A stretch of 64,000 nt of DNA from Nitrospirota bacterium (GCA_016212105.1 JACRHJ010000038.1:35256-99255); one strand, 5' to 3'. Numbered from the stretch's first letter, positions 1-8,872 are shown. Notes: generated by a model from the letters alone, not told the origin. A program made the numbers and translations.

Positions 1-3000
1 ATTAACATAGAGGGTGAGTTCGGCGAGCTTGCGCTCAAGTCAGAGAACCCGCCGCGTATCGCGGGCAGGTGCTCGGTCTTCGCCAAGTCGGACATGATAC
101 ACCTCCAGCAGCTCGCCACGCCGGACTACGACATAGTCGCGGGCCTCTGCTTCGCTGTCGCCAGGAACTTCAAGAGCACCATAGGGCGCGGCAAGAAGAT
201 GGACCCGCCGGTCCTGTTCGCGGGCGGCGTGGCGGCCAACTCCGGCATGGTCAGGGCGTTCAAGGAGGTCATGGAGGCGGACGGAGACGGGTTCATCCTG
301 CCGGAGCACCATGCGACCCTCCCGGCGGCCGGCGCGGCTCTCATCGCGCTCGAGAAGGGGCTTGCCTCGGAGTACCCGGGCAACGAAAAACTTGCGACGC
401 ACCTCCAGATGACGAAGTACCAGGGCGAGGGGCTCGAGCCGCTTCTCGCGGACGATGCATTCCTTATACGCTGCTCGCCGCTCTCGGAGGTCAAGGCAGT
501 CGCCGAGTCCGGCAGGGTGGACGCGTACCTGGGCATCGACATAGGCTCAATAAGCACGAACGTCGTCGTCATGGACGAGGAGGGGCTTGTCCTGTCGAAG
601 AGGTACCTCATGACCGCGGGCCGTCCCATCGAGGCTGTCAGGCGCGGGCTCAGAGAGGTCGGGGCCGAGGTCGGCGACAGGGTCAACATCAAGAGCGTCG
701 GGACTACCGGTTCCGGCAGGTACATGATAGCGGACTTCGTAGGCGCGGACATCGTCAAGAACGAGATAACCGCGCAGGCGACCGCCGCCGCGCAGATAGA
801 CCCGCTTGTGGACACGATATTCGAGATAGGCGGGCAGGACTCGAAGTTCATATCGCTCAAAAACGGCGTGGTCGTGGACTTCGAGATGAACAAGGTCTGC
901 GCCGCCGGCACCGGCTCGTTCCTCGAGGAGCAGGCCGAGAAGCTCGACATAAGCATCAAGGGCCAGTTCGGCGATATGGCAATCGGCTCGCAGTGCCCCA
1001 TCAGCCTCGGCGAGCGCTGCACCGTCTTCATGGAGTCCTCGCTCGTGTCCCACCAGCAGAAGGGTGCGCCCAAGGAGGACCTGGTCGCGGGGCTGGGCTA
1101 CTCCATCGTCTACAACTACCTTAACAAGGTCGTCTGCGAACGCACAGTCGGGGACCGGATATTCTTCCAGGGCGGGGTCGCGTTCAACAAGGGCGTCGCG
1201 GCCGCGTTCGAGAAGGTCACCGGCAAGCCCATAACCGTACCGCCGCACCACGACGTTACCGGCGCGCTCGGCATGGCCATCATAGCCCAAAGGCATGCGA
1301 AGCAGACCGGCCTCGCGGCAAGCTCCTTCAAGGGCTTCGACCTCGGCAACCGGAACTACTCCATAAAGTCCTTCGACTGCAAGTCCTGTTCCAACCAGTG
1401 CGAGATCCGCCAGGTGACGATAGAGGGCGAGGACGGGAAACTGTATTACGGCTCGCGCTGCGAGAAGTTCGACGTCAAGAGGAAGGTCGCAAAGGAGAAT
1501 AACCCGCTGCCGAGGCTGTTCGCGGAGCGGGAGGCGATGCTGCTTGAAGGCTACGACCCGGAGCGTGTCGCCGGGCCTAAGATAGGCATCCCGTTCACGC
1601 TGTTCATGCACGAGCAGTTCCCGTTCTGGCGGAAGTTCTTCGAGGAGCTGGGCTTTACAGTCGTGATGTCCGACAAGTCCAACAAGAGCACAGTCAGGCG
1701 CGGCCTCGAGGCCGTGGTCGCCGAGACCTGCTTCCCGATAAAGATGGCGCACGGCCACCTGCTCGACCTGGTTGACAAGGGCGTGGACATGATTTTCATG
1801 CCCAGCTTCATCAACCTGTCGCGGGAAGGCGACAAGATGGAGAACGGCGTCGCCTGCCCGTACGTCCAGACGATGCCGTACCTCGCCTCCGCCGCGATAG
1901 AGGGCCTGAAGCTCATTGCCCCGTCGGTGAACTTCCGGCTCGGCATGGACAACATCGCCAAGGAGATGAAGGAGGAGCTAAAATCCTACGGCACCAGCCT
2001 GGGCAAGATAAAGTCCGCGCTGAAGGCAGCCTCCGCCGAGCAGGACAAGTTCTACAAGAAGACGGCGGCCAGGGGCCGCGAGTTCCTTAACTCCCTCGGC
2101 AAGGACGGGCGCGCGGTAGCCATGATAAGCAGACCGTACAACGGCTGCGACGTCGGCCTCAACATGGACCTGCCGGACAAGCTCCGGGACATGGGCGTCG
2201 TCGCAATCCCGATGGACTTCCTGCCGCTCTCGGACGTGGACATAAGCTCCGACTGGCCGAACATGTACTGGCGGAGCGGCCAGAGGATACTCGCCGCGGC
2301 TGAGATAGTTCGTTCCGACCCGAGGCTTAACGCGCTGTACCTGACGAACTACGGCTGCGGGCCGGACTCGTTCCTTACCAAGTATTTCCGCGAGGTCATG
2401 GGCGAGAAGCCGTACCTCCAGCTTGAAGTCGACGAGCACTCCGCCGACGCGGGCGCGATAACCCGGTGCGAGGCATTCCTCGACTCCGTCGAGAACGTCG
2501 GCGCGATTACCGCGAAGCCCAGGAAGATACGCACCGTCTCGTTCCACAAGGCAGGCGGCAGCTCCCGCAAGGTGTACATCCCCAAGATGTGCGACCACGC
2601 GTACAGCCTCGCGGCCTCGTTCCGGAGCCAGGGCGTGGACGCCGAGGTGACGCAGCCGGCGGACTCGATAACGCTTTCTCTCGGCAGGAAGTACACCTCC
2701 GGCAAGGAGTGCTACCCCTGCACCATCACCACCGGCGACATGGTCAAGATAGCCACCGCGCCGGAGTTCGACCCGGCCCGGGCGGCCTTCTTCATGCCGT
2801 CCGGCACCGGCCCGTGCAGGTTCGGGCAGTACAACATGCTCCACCGCCTGGTGCTGGACGAACTCGGATTCACCGACGTGCCGATCTACGCGCCCAACCA
2901 GGACGAGGGTCTGTATGAGGACCTTGGCATCATGGGCAACTCGTTCGTCCGCTCGGCCTGGGAGGGCATTGTAGCGACCGACCTCCTCATCAAGTGCCTG

Positions 3001-3759
3001 CACGAGACCAGGCCCTACGAGAGGGAGTCCGGGACGACGGAGACACTTTACCGCGAGTTTCTCGGCCGCATATCCGAGACGATAGAGGCAGGCAAGCCTA
3101 TGGAGCCGGCCCTCAAGGAGATGCGGGCCGCGTTCTCCGGCGTCAGGAGGACGGGCGAGAAACGTCCGCTCATCGGGATGGTCGGCGAGATATACGTGCG
3201 CGGGAACGAGTTCTCGAACGAGGACGTGATAAAGAAGGTCGAGGAGCTTGGCGGCGAGGTCTGGCTCGCGCCGTTCGGCGAATGGATATTCTACCAGAAC
3301 TACACGAACCTCGAAAACGCGAAGCAGAAGGGGAGGATGATCGAGTACATGAGCTGCATGACGACCAACCTCTTCCAGGAAAAGATCGAGCACGACTACG
3401 CGAAGATATTCAAGGGATTCCTGAAAACCGCGCACGAACCGAGCATCAAGGAGACGCTGAACGCGGCGCTCCCGTACCTCAGGGATACCTTCCGCGGCGA
3501 GGCCATCCTCAGCATGGGCAAGAGCGTTGACTACGTCAAACAGGGGGCGAGCGGCATCATCAACGCCATGCCGTTCAACTGCATGCCCGGCACGATAGTC
3601 TCCGCGCTCCTCAAGCGTTTCTCGGAGGACCACGACGACTTCCCGTACCTGTCGCTGTCGTACGACGGGAACGAGCAGTCGAACGCGGCGACGAGGCTCG
3701 AGGCATTCGTCCACCAGGCGGCGCAGAGACGCGCGGACAGGGACATGGTCGGGGCGTAA
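1..3759 (+). CDS. Giant acyl-CoA dehydratase activase (BcrAD/BadFG + DUF2229 fusion), 5' truncated
   Basis: The reading frame is already open at base 1, so the start lies outside the window; 1252 residues are visible. The first ~120 residues are the end of one ASKHA ATPase domain. A second complete ATPase domain starts near residue 175 (YLGIDIGSISTNVVV, VGTTGSGR, EIGGQDSKFI, CAAGTGSFLEEQ). A Cys-rich segment follows (CKSCSNQCEIRQ, GSRCEKFD, about 459-491), then a DUF2229-like domain from about 526 and a C-terminal HgdB-like region with KECYPCTITTGD near 902. Known relatives use ATP and a [4Fe-4S] cluster to drive low-potential electron transfer to 2-hydroxyacyl-CoA dehydratases or benzoyl-CoA reductases. 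The substrate of this fused type is not known. A small coiled-coil protein and a HypE-like protein follow on the same strand. Confidence 0.88.
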   Translation: MNIEGEFGELALKSENPPRIAGRCSVFAKSDMIHLQQLATPDYDIVAGLCFAVARNFKSTIGRGKKMDPPVLFAGGVAANSGMVRAFKEVMEADGDGFILPEHHATLPAAGAALIALEKGLASEYPGNEKLATHLQMTKYQGEGLEPLLADDAFLIRCSPLSEVKAVAESGRVDAYLGIDIGSISTNVVVMDEEGLVLSKRYLMTAGRPIEAVRRGLREVGAEVGDRVNIKSVGTTGSGRYMIADFVGADIVKNEITAQATAAAQIDPLVDTIFEIGGQDSKFISLKNGVVVDFEMNKVCAAGTGSFLEEQAEKLDISIKGQFGDMAIGSQCPISLGERCTVFMESSLVSHQQKGAPKEDLVAGLGYSIVYNYLNKVVCERTVGDRIFFQGGVAFNKGVAAAFEKVTGKPITVPPHHDVTGALGMAIIAQRHAKQTGLAASSFKGFDLGNRNYSIKSFDCKSCSNQCEIRQVTIEGEDGKLYYGSRCEKFDVKRKVAKENNPLPRLFAEREAMLLEGYDPERVAGPKIGIPFTLFMHEQFPFWRKFFEELGFTVVMSDKSNKSTVRRGLEAVVAETCFPIKMAHGHLLDLVDKGVDMIFMPSFINLSREGDKMENGVACPYVQTMPYLASAAIEGLKLIAPSVNFRLGMDNIAKEMKEELKSYGTSLGKIKSALKAASAEQDKFYKKTAARGREFLNSLGKDGRAVAMISRPYNGCDVGLNMDLPDKLRDMGVVAIPMDFLPLSDVDISSDWPNMYWRSGQRILAAAEIVRSDPRLNALYLTNYGCGPDSFLTKYFREVMGEKPYLQLEVDEHSADAGAITRCEAFLDSVENVGAITAKPRKIRTVSFHKAGGSSRKVYIPKMCDHAYSLAASFRSQGVDAEVTQPADSITLSLGRKYTSGKECYPCTITTGDMVKIATAPEFDPARAAFFMPSGTGPCRFGQYNMLHRLVLDELGFTDVPIYAPNQDEGLYEDLGIMGNSFVRSAWEGIVATDLLIKCLHETRPYERESGTTETLYREFLGRISETIEAGKPMEPALKEMRAAFSGVRRTGEKRPLIGMVGEIYVRGNEFSNEDVIKKVEELGGEVWLAPFGEWIFYQNYTNLENAKQKGRMIEYMSCMTTNLFQEKIEHDYAKIFKGFLKTAHEPSIKETLNAALPYLRDTFRGEAILSMGKSVDYVKQGASGIINAMPFNCMPGTIVSALLKRFSEDHDDFPYLSLSYDGNEQSNAATRLEAFVHQAAQRRADRDMVGA

Positions 3760-3779
3760 GGGCGAATAATCCGTGTTAA

Positions 3780-3910
3780 TGTAGGGGCGGGTCCCCGTGC
3801 CCGCCCTTCTTATAAAACCGCCCGATGAATCGGACAACTACAACTTCCTGGATTCCCGCCTTCGCGGGAATGACGAGCAAGAGGGCGGGCACGGAGGCCC
3901 GCCCCTACAT
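3780..3910. repeat. Repeat cluster A - B - inverted A
   Basis: Family A (TGTAGGGG plus palindromic core) lies at 3780-3808, a family B ATTCCCGC/GCGGGAAT hairpin at 3844-3874, and an inverted A copy at 3883-3910. The two A copies could pair with each other. The first A hairpin follows the activase stop codon by 20 bases and ends in CCCTTCTTAT, so it could act as a weak terminator. The short open frame across this cluster reads only repeat translation (SRLRGND) and is not taken as a gene. Confidence 0.8.
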
Positions 3911-3974
3911 AGAGACAACACAGGCGCGGGCGCGGTAATTCGCGCCCGCGCCGTTACATACCACGGAGGCCCAT

Positions 3975-4157
3975 ATGCCCGAAGATAAAATGGAAGCGCG
4001 CATCGCCGCGCTGGAGGCCGAGCTGTTCGACCTCAAGGTACAGGTGACCGCCATACGCCGGTTCATATCGCAGAACCACCCGGACATGGTGAAGGTACTG
4101 GACGGCATATGCGACGCCGTCGCGCGCGAGATGAAGGCAGGCAGGGGCGGGGCGTAG
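3975..4157 (+). CDS. Small coiled-coil protein, unknown function
   Basis: A 60-aa protein starting at ATG with GGAGG at 3965-3969. Residues about 5-30 form a predicted coiled coil (MEARIAALEAELFDLKVQVT) and the rest is helical with a basic end. There is no signal peptide or membrane segment. The stop is 4 bases before the GTG of the HypE-like gene, so the two are probably translationally linked. No family is recognised. It may be a small partner of the HypE-like protein, which is inference from position only. Confidence 0.6.
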   Translation: MPEDKMEARIAALEAELFDLKVQVTAIRRFISQNHPDMVKVLDGICDAVAREMKAGRGGA

Positions 4158-4161
4158 CGCC

Positions 4162-5238
4162 GTGGAGGGCGCGTTCCCCACTGGCAAGCTCCCGCCGGGC
4201 GTCCTTGGCAGGCTGCTGAAGGACTACGCGCGCCCCGGCCGGGGCGTGGTCGTCGGACCCGGTATCGGTATGGACGCCGCCGTCCTCGACATCGGAGCCT
4301 GGGGGGCACGGGGAAATGAGCCTGGTGGTGCGGCGGGCGCGGGCTGCCCTGCATCTGACTACCTCGTCGCCAAGACCGACCCCATCACATTTGTCTCGGA
4401 AGACATCGGCGCGTACGCGATAACGATAAACGCGAACGACGTCGCCTGCACGGGCGGGACGCCGCGCTGGTTCACGATGGCGGTGATACTCCCGGAGGGC
4501 GGCGCGGACGAGGCGCTTGTCGAGTCTATATTCCGCTCCGCCTCCGAGACGTGCGACAGCCTCGGCATATCGCTCGTCGGCGGGCATACGGAGATTACCC
4601 ACGGCCTCGACCGGCCAATTGTCGTCGGACACATGCTCGGCACCGTCCCGCGTGACCGTGTAATCACCACATCCGGCGCGAGGCCGGGCGACACGATAAT
4701 CCTCACCAAAGGGATCGCCATCGAGGCGGTCTCCATCATCGCCCGCGAGAAGGCGGGCGAACTCTCCGAACACTACCACGAAGACTTCATACAGCAGTGC
4801 CGCGACTACGTCACGAAACCCGGCATATCCGTGTCGAAGGACGCCCGCATCGCGCTTGCTGCCGGCGACGTACATTGCATGCACGACCCGACCGAGGGCG
4901 GGCTGTCATCGGGACTTTACGAGATAGCCGAGGCCGCGGGCGTGGGGTTGGAAGTCCGGGCGAAGGACATACGTGTCCTGCCGGAGGCATTCGAACTCCT
5001 GAGGCGGTACCGCCTCGATCCGCTCGGCTCCATCGCGTCCGGCGCGCTCGTCATCACCGCGCCGCCGTCCGACGCGGAGAGGATAATCGCCGCGCTCGAT
5101 GCGGAGGACATCAACGCCTACGACATCGGCGTGGTGACGGACAAGGCGGACGGCGTAAAGCTCGTGAAGGCGTCCGGGACTGTGGACCTGCCGGTATTCG
5201 CTCGGGATGAGATAACGAGGCTGTTTTGTAGAGATTGA
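4162..5238 (+). CDS. HypE/PurM-like AIR synthase-related protein
   Basis: A 358-aa protein of the PurM/HypE/ThiL/SelD ATP-binding family. Visible motifs are GPGIGMDAAVLDIG near the N-terminus, LVAKTDPITF, NANDVACTGGTPRWF, GGHTEIT and HDPTEGGLSSGLYEIA. Start is GTG, 4 bases after the preceding gene. Closest in style to HypE-like proteins annotated as hydrogenase expression proteins, but no hyp genes are nearby, so a role in hydrogenase maturation is not supported. A ~20-residue Gly/Ala-rich insertion (about residues 48-67) sits between DIG and LVAKTDP, where relatives are compact. Substrate unknown. Confidence 0.85.
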   Translation: MEGAFPTGKLPPGVLGRLLKDYARPGRGVVVGPGIGMDAAVLDIGAWGARGNEPGGAAGAGCPASDYLVAKTDPITFVSEDIGAYAITINANDVACTGGTPRWFTMAVILPEGGADEALVESIFRSASETCDSLGISLVGGHTEITHGLDRPIVVGHMLGTVPRDRVITTSGARPGDTIILTKGIAIEAVSIIAREKAGELSEHYHEDFIQQCRDYVTKPGISVSKDARIALAAGDVHCMHDPTEGGLSSGLYEIAEAAGVGLEVRAKDIRVLPEAFELLRRYRLDPLGSIASGALVITAPPSDAERIIAALDAEDINAYDIGVVTDKADGVKLVKASGTVDLPVFARDEITRLFCRD

Positions 5239-5308
5239 GCACTTTCCGGACAGTCGGCCCTTTTGTTCCGCGACGTAGGTGCCGGTCTCCGAACTCCCCC
5301 CCACCCCC

Positions 5309-5337
5309 AAAAAAATGGGAGGGCATTAAGCCCTCCC
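5309..5337 (-). terminator. Intrinsic terminator of the 5403-5843 gene
   Basis: On the minus strand an 8-bp GC stem (GGGAGGGC / GCCCTCCC, 5-base loop) is followed by one A and seven Ts, 66 bases past the stop codon of the minus-strand gene ending at 5403. The plus-strand side lacks a T run, so it terminates minus-strand transcription. Confidence 0.8.
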
Positions 5338-5402
5338 GGAAAACAAACAGTGGCAATCAGGATTGGTATTTCATACAGCTTGACTTGCGTATAGCTATGC
5401 TG

Positions 5403-5843
5403 TCAGACAGCATGCCTGGCCTTGCGCCAGCCTGCGTCGCTAAGACGCCTTGCGCGGCCCTGGCCCCAGTCCATGAGCTTCTTGACGTAGCCCCTGGGGT
5501 CGGCCTTCATCGTCTTGACGATCTCTTCCTTTTCGATGGCCGCCTGCTTCAGGTCGCCGGGGCAGTACCCTGCCCATGTGCAGTAGCCCTCGTCGAATAT
5601 GTACTCCGGAGTGACCTTGCCCGCCGCCTTCATCCTCGCGGCGAAGAGTTCCGCGACCTCCATGTCATAATGTATCACCCAGCCGTTGTCGGCGAGCATG
5701 GTATGGGCGTCATGCCCGTCGGCGGAGGCGCAGGCGGGGCAGTTGACCTTCTTTATGACCTCCGGCGCGAGGACCTCGTCCCGCATCGTGAACTCCGCCG
5801 TCTCTTTCCCGCACTCGCATCTTATCTTGTGTGACATGCACAT
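5403..5843 (-). CDS. Conserved Cys-rich protein, unknown function
   Basis: About 146 aa. GGAGG lies 5 bases before ATG at 5843; an ATG two codons later (5837) is the alternative. Cysteines occur as CECG near the N-terminus, CPAC near residue 35 and CTWAGYC near residue 88, suggesting a zinc or iron site. The middle contains DGHDAHTMLADNGWVIHYD and the C-terminus is basic. No signal peptide or membrane segment. No family is recognised. It lies downstream of the rubrerythrin gene on the same strand, separated by a long family D repeat, and has its own terminator. Confidence 0.65.
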   Translation of the reverse strand: MCMSHKIRCECGKETAEFTMRDEVLAPEVIKKVNCPACASADGHDAHTMLADNGWVIHYDMEVAELFAARMKAAGKVTPEYIFDEGYCTWAGYCPGDLKQAAIEKEEIVKTMKADPRGYVKKLMDWGQGRARRLSDAGWRKARHAV

Positions 5844-5863
5844 ATCCGCCTCCACCACCAAAT

Positions 5864-5960
5864 CTCACAAAAGTTTCTGGGCCGGACCGCCCCGCGCTAA
5901 GGTTCGGGTAAACCACCTCACCTAAGCGGTAGGGACCCCCTTTACAAAGAGGCGGGACTT
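5864..5960 (-). repeat. Family D repeat, long form, copy 1
   Basis: Read on the minus strand it begins AAGTCCCGCC, continues through CCGCTTAGGT and ACCTTAGCGCGG, and ends in CCCAGAAACTTTTGTGAG. The outer parts equal the short D repeats at 8873, 16841 and 51518; about 55 extra bases are inserted in the hairpin. The second long copy is at 24522-24608. It lies 20 bases upstream of the gene starting at 5843. Confidence 0.8.
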
Positions 5961-5970
5961 TCTCTTGCTC

Positions 5971-6387
5971 TTAGAAGTACCTCTTCAGAAGCCCCTGGAG
6001 CATCTGCGCATGCCGGGCCTCGTCGCGGGATGACTCGTCGAAGAAGTCATGGCACGGGTCGATGTCGTTCTCCTTGGCCTTCCTGGCGCAGGCCTTCTTG
6101 CCGTTGTTCGCGCCTATCTCGCCCGCTATCATCTTCTCGATGTTCTCCTTCGTGCTGGCCGAGACCATGCCGTTCATCTCGGCGAACTGGCCGGCGTGCT
6201 CCGCCTCTTCCCAGGCGATTGTCTTGAGCGTCTCGGCGACCTCCGGGTAGCCTTCCCTCTGCGCCTGCCTCGCCATGGCGAGGTAGAGGCCGACCTCCGA
6301 GGTCTCGCCCTTGAAGTTCATCGCCACGTCTTCCTGTACGACAGTCCCGACCGCCACGCCCAGCTTGTGCTCGTTGATGATTTCCAT
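5971..6387 (-). CDS. Rubrerythrin-type ferritin-like diiron protein (no rubredoxin domain)
   Basis: A 138-aa protein; ATG at 6387 follows AAGGAG by 7 bases, so the longer upstream frame is not used. The four-helix diiron ligands are visible: [12 protein letters not shown] (helix 1), [10 protein letters not shown] (ExxH, helix 2) and [10 protein letters not shown] (ExxH, helix 4). The C-terminal rubredoxin domain of classical rubrerythrin is absent. The family reduces peroxide or stores iron in anaerobes. A good minus-strand promoter is present at 6519-6548, giving a ~125-base leader. Confidence 0.85.
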   Translation of the reverse strand: MEIINEHKLGVAVGTVVQEDVAMNFKGETSEVGLYLAMARQAQREGYPEVAETLKTIAWEEAEHAGQFAEMNGMVSASTKENIEKMIAGEIGANNGKKACARKAKENDIDPCHDFFDESSRDEARHAQMLQGLLKRYF

Positions 6388-6518
6388 TTCTGTATCTCCT
6401 TGTCTTGCTTGATTGCGGACTGCGAATGTCCTGTTTGTTGCCGTTAAAAAAGGGCCTCTGCCCCTGCCACCCCGTTCTGTCTTCCGAACACTCAACATCG
6501 AACCGTTACTATGTTAGA

Positions 6519-6548
6519 ATTATTATCATATATTTTGCCAATTGTCAA
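6519..6548 (-). promoter_or_regulatory. Sigma70-type promoter for the rubrerythrin gene
   Basis: On the minus strand TTGACA (6548-6543) and AATAAT (6524-6519) are 18 bases apart. Transcription would start near 6512, about 125 bases before the ATG at 6387. It overlaps the divergent upstream region of the DHH gene. Confidence 0.6.
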
Positions 6549-6567
6549 GAAGAAAAATGCATGCCTC

Positions 6568-6603
6568 TTTAAATTTCCCGGTTATTGTGCGATAATTATC
6601 GGT
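6568..6603 (+). promoter_or_regulatory. Extended -10 promoter for a possibly leaderless DHH mRNA
   Basis: TGC followed by GATAAT (6588-6596) makes an extended -10 box whose expected start point falls at the A of the ATG at 6604. The -35 (TTTAAA at 6568) is weak. No Shine-Dalgarno sequence precedes the ATG. Confidence 0.4.
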
Positions 6604-7668
6604 ATGACAACCATGAACAGGGAAAACCACAGGGCGGCCAACGCGCGGCAGCTCCTTGCCGAGCTAAGGGAGACGCTGTCCGGCGTGCACAGGGTGCGCG
6701 TGATGATCTATGCGAACCCGGACCCGGACGCGCTCGCGAGCGCGCTCGCCTTCAAGGTGATGTTCGAGACTGACAGGCGCGAGGTGCTGATAGGATATAC
6801 CGGCGCGGTAGGCCGGCCGGAGAACGCCTCGATGATACGCCACCTCGACATACCTGCGAAGCCGGTCTCCGAGGAGGAGGCGGCGGACGCGGAAATCATA
6901 GTCGTTGTGGACGCCCAGCCGCAGTTCTTCAAGGACTTCGTCCTTCCGCGCTGCGACATAGTGATTGACCACCACCCGGTACACCTGGAGGACGACGTCC
7001 ATTTCAGGGATATCCGTCCACAGTACATGGCTACCTCGTCCATCATGACCGAATACATGCGGGCCGCGGGCACAAGGCTGACCCGTAGGCTCGCCAGCGC
7101 GCTATTCTACGGCATAAAGACGGACAGCCGGCATTTCATGACTGACATGAGCCCCGGCGACGTCGAGGCGGTCAAGTGGCTTCGGACGAAGGCGGACAGG
7201 GACATCGTCAGCAGCATCGAGTTCTCACAGTTCTCGCGCGATTCTCTCGACTACTTCAGCATCGCGCTGGTCCGCAGACGGTTCGTGCGCGGCGTGATGT
7301 TCTCGCACCTGGGGCCTGTGCCCGCGTTCGACGTCTGCGTACAGGTGGCCGACTTCCTGATACGGGTCGAGCACGTCGAGTGGGCGCTGGTGACAGGCGT
7401 CGTCGCGGACACGCTCGTCGTGGTCTTCAGGAACGACGGGCTCAAGAAGGAGGCCGGGCACCTGGCGAGGACAGCGTTCGACCACGTCGGCAGCGCGGGC
7501 GGGCACAAGTCGATGGGGCGCGCGGAGATAAGGCAGTCCGGGCTACCGAAGGGGCTCCTGCTGACGGACAACACGGGCATCGAAGTCTTCGTCCTGGAGT
7601 CTCTCGCCAAGGTGGACCCGACGTTCCTGCCTATACTACGGCTGGTGAAGTCGGGACGGCATGTGTGA
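6604..7668 (+). CDS. DHH/DHHA1 phosphoesterase (NrnA-like)
   Basis: 354 aa with ATG at 6604; another ATG lies three codons on. Motif I is YANPDPDALASALA, motif II DAQP, motif III the DHH box IDHHPVH, and the C-terminal DHHA1 domain ends with GGHKSMGRAEI. NrnA relatives degrade nanoRNAs or dephosphorylate pAp; others cleave cyclic dinucleotides. In many relatives the first motif is HxNPDxDA; here the His position is Tyr or Ala, which may alter one metal site. Convergent with the FG-GAP gene. Confidence 0.8.
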   Translation: MTTMNRENHRAANARQLLAELRETLSGVHRVRVMIYANPDPDALASALAFKVMFETDRREVLIGYTGAVGRPENASMIRHLDIPAKPVSEEEAADAEIIVVVDAQPQFFKDFVLPRCDIVIDHHPVHLEDDVHFRDIRPQYMATSSIMTEYMRAAGTRLTRRLASALFYGIKTDSRHFMTDMSPGDVEAVKWLRTKADRDIVSSIEFSQFSRDSLDYFSIALVRRRFVRGVMFSHLGPVPAFDVCVQVADFLIRVEHVEWALVTGVVADTLVVVFRNDGLKKEAGHLARTAFDHVGSAGGHKSMGRAEIRQSGLPKGLLLTDNTGIEVFVLESLAKVDPTFLPILRLVKSGRHV

Positions 7669-7669
7669 G

Positions 7670-7720
7670 CGGAGCCCTTCTCCAGCCCCTTCTCCCGCGT
7701 ACGGGGTGGGGTGGGGTTGG
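7670..7720. repeat. Family E repeat between convergent genes
   Basis: The gap between the DHH and FG-GAP genes is almost entirely a family E repeat (CTTCTCCCGCGTACGGGGT and a GT-rich run). Similar units are at 31803, 39919, 40541, 42085, 57756 and 61431. Confidence 0.65.
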
Positions 7721-7721
7721 T

Positions 7722-8846
7722 TTATTGTCTTCCCCCGCCCTTGATGGAAAGTAGCACAGAGACGGTGTTGTCCGCAGGGTTCGCGGTCACGATGTCCTTG
7801 AAGCCGTCCTTGTCTAAGTCCGCCGCAGTGATGGAAAACGCCCCGCCGCCCGTCACGAAGTCTACAGCCTCGGTGAATGTCATGTCCCCGTTGCCCGTGA
7901 GCACAGACACCGTCGAGCTGCCCGCGTTCGCTGTCGCCATGTCGAGCTTGCCGTCCCTGTTGAAGTCGGCCACGGTAACGCATGATGGGCCGCTCCCGGT
8001 GGAGTAGTCCCTGAGCGGGAAGAACGAGCCGACGAGCCCGCCCTGCAGGACGGAGACCGAGCCGGCCGCCTTGTCCGCGACCGCCAGGTCGCGGCTTCCG
8101 TCTTTATCGAAGTCGCCGGACGCGAGCGCGACAGGCGCGCCCCCTGCAAGAGTACCGGGAGCCGGGTCGAAGTTACCACCTCCGTCCCCAAGGAGCACCA
8201 CCACCATGTTCCCGTCCCTGTCGGCGGCGGCAAGGTCGGTGCGCCCGTCCCCGTCGAAGTCGTCGGCTATGACGTCCGACGGGCTCCCTCCGATATTGAA
8301 CACCCTCTTGGGCAGAAACGTCCCGTCGCCGCGGCCGAGCAATACCGTGACAGTACCGGCGCCCTCGTTAGCCACGGCTATATCCTTCTTCCTGTCTCCG
8401 TCGAAGTTGCCAGTAGCGATTGCCCTCGGCGCGGGCCCGCATCTGAAGTCCTCGCCCGGCAGAAACGAACCGATGCCGTCGCCCTTCATGACGGTAACAG
8501 AGCCGCCCTTGCGGTTCGCCACAGCCAGGTCTGGAGTCCCGTCCCAGTCGAAGTCGTCGACCGCTATGTCCCACGGGCCCGCGCCCGCATCATACTCCCT
8601 GTCCGGCTCGAACGTCCCGTCGCCCGCCCCCAGGAGCACGGACACCGAGTCGCCGGTCTCGTTGGCCGCGACTATGTCCATGTTGCCGTCCTTGTCCAGG
8701 TCGGCGACCGCGACCGCGCGGGGGCCGCCTCCCGTGAAGTAGTCTGCGGGCGGGGCGAAGCCGAGACGCGCCGCGCCTGCCTGGCCGTGAAGAGCCAGAA
8801 TGCAGGATGCAGTCAAGCCTATAAGCGCAGGGGAAAACTGTTTCAT
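7722..8846 (-). CDS. Secreted FG-GAP/VCBS seven-bladed propeller protein
   Basis: 374 aa with a signal peptide (about residues 1-25, ending GQAGA). Seven repeats of about 48 residues follow, each with a calcium-loop signature such as DLDKDGNMDIVAAN, DFDGDGRTDLAAAD or DFNRDGKLDMATAN and then SVSVLLGxGDGTF. This predicts a complete seven-bladed beta propeller with bound Ca2+. One blade has DGDRKKD and may bind calcium poorly. No anchor is visible, so it is probably periplasmic or exported. Function unknown; such propellers often mediate binding. A short D repeat lies 27 bases upstream. Confidence 0.88.
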   Translation of the reverse strand: MKQFSPALIGLTASCILALHGQAGAARLGFAPPADYFTGGGPRAVAVADLDKDGNMDIVAANETGDSVSVLLGAGDGTFEPDREYDAGAGPWDIAVDDFDWDGTPDLAVANRKGGSVTVMKGDGIGSFLPGEDFRCGPAPRAIATGNFDGDRKKDIAVANEGAGTVTVLLGRGDGTFLPKRVFNIGGSPSDVIADDFDGDGRTDLAAADRDGNMVVVLLGDGGGNFDPAPGTLAGGAPVALASGDFDKDGSRDLAVADKAAGSVSVLQGGLVGSFFPLRDYSTGSGPSCVTVADFNRDGKLDMATANAGSSTVSVLTGNGDMTFTEAVDFVTGGGAFSITAADLDKDGFKDIVTANPADNTVSVLLSIKGGGRQ

Positions 8847-8872
8847 GCTGTAACCCCAGTTATTATGGCATG

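Noticed and set aside
1978..3837. Long antisense open frame opposite the activase gene
   Set aside because: High GC leaves long open frames opposite real genes; composition is Arg/Val/Leu-rich with no family features.
3797..3988. Short plus-strand open frame after the activase gene
   Set aside because: It is made of translated dispersed repeats (SRLRGND type) and overlaps the better 60-aa gene at 3975.
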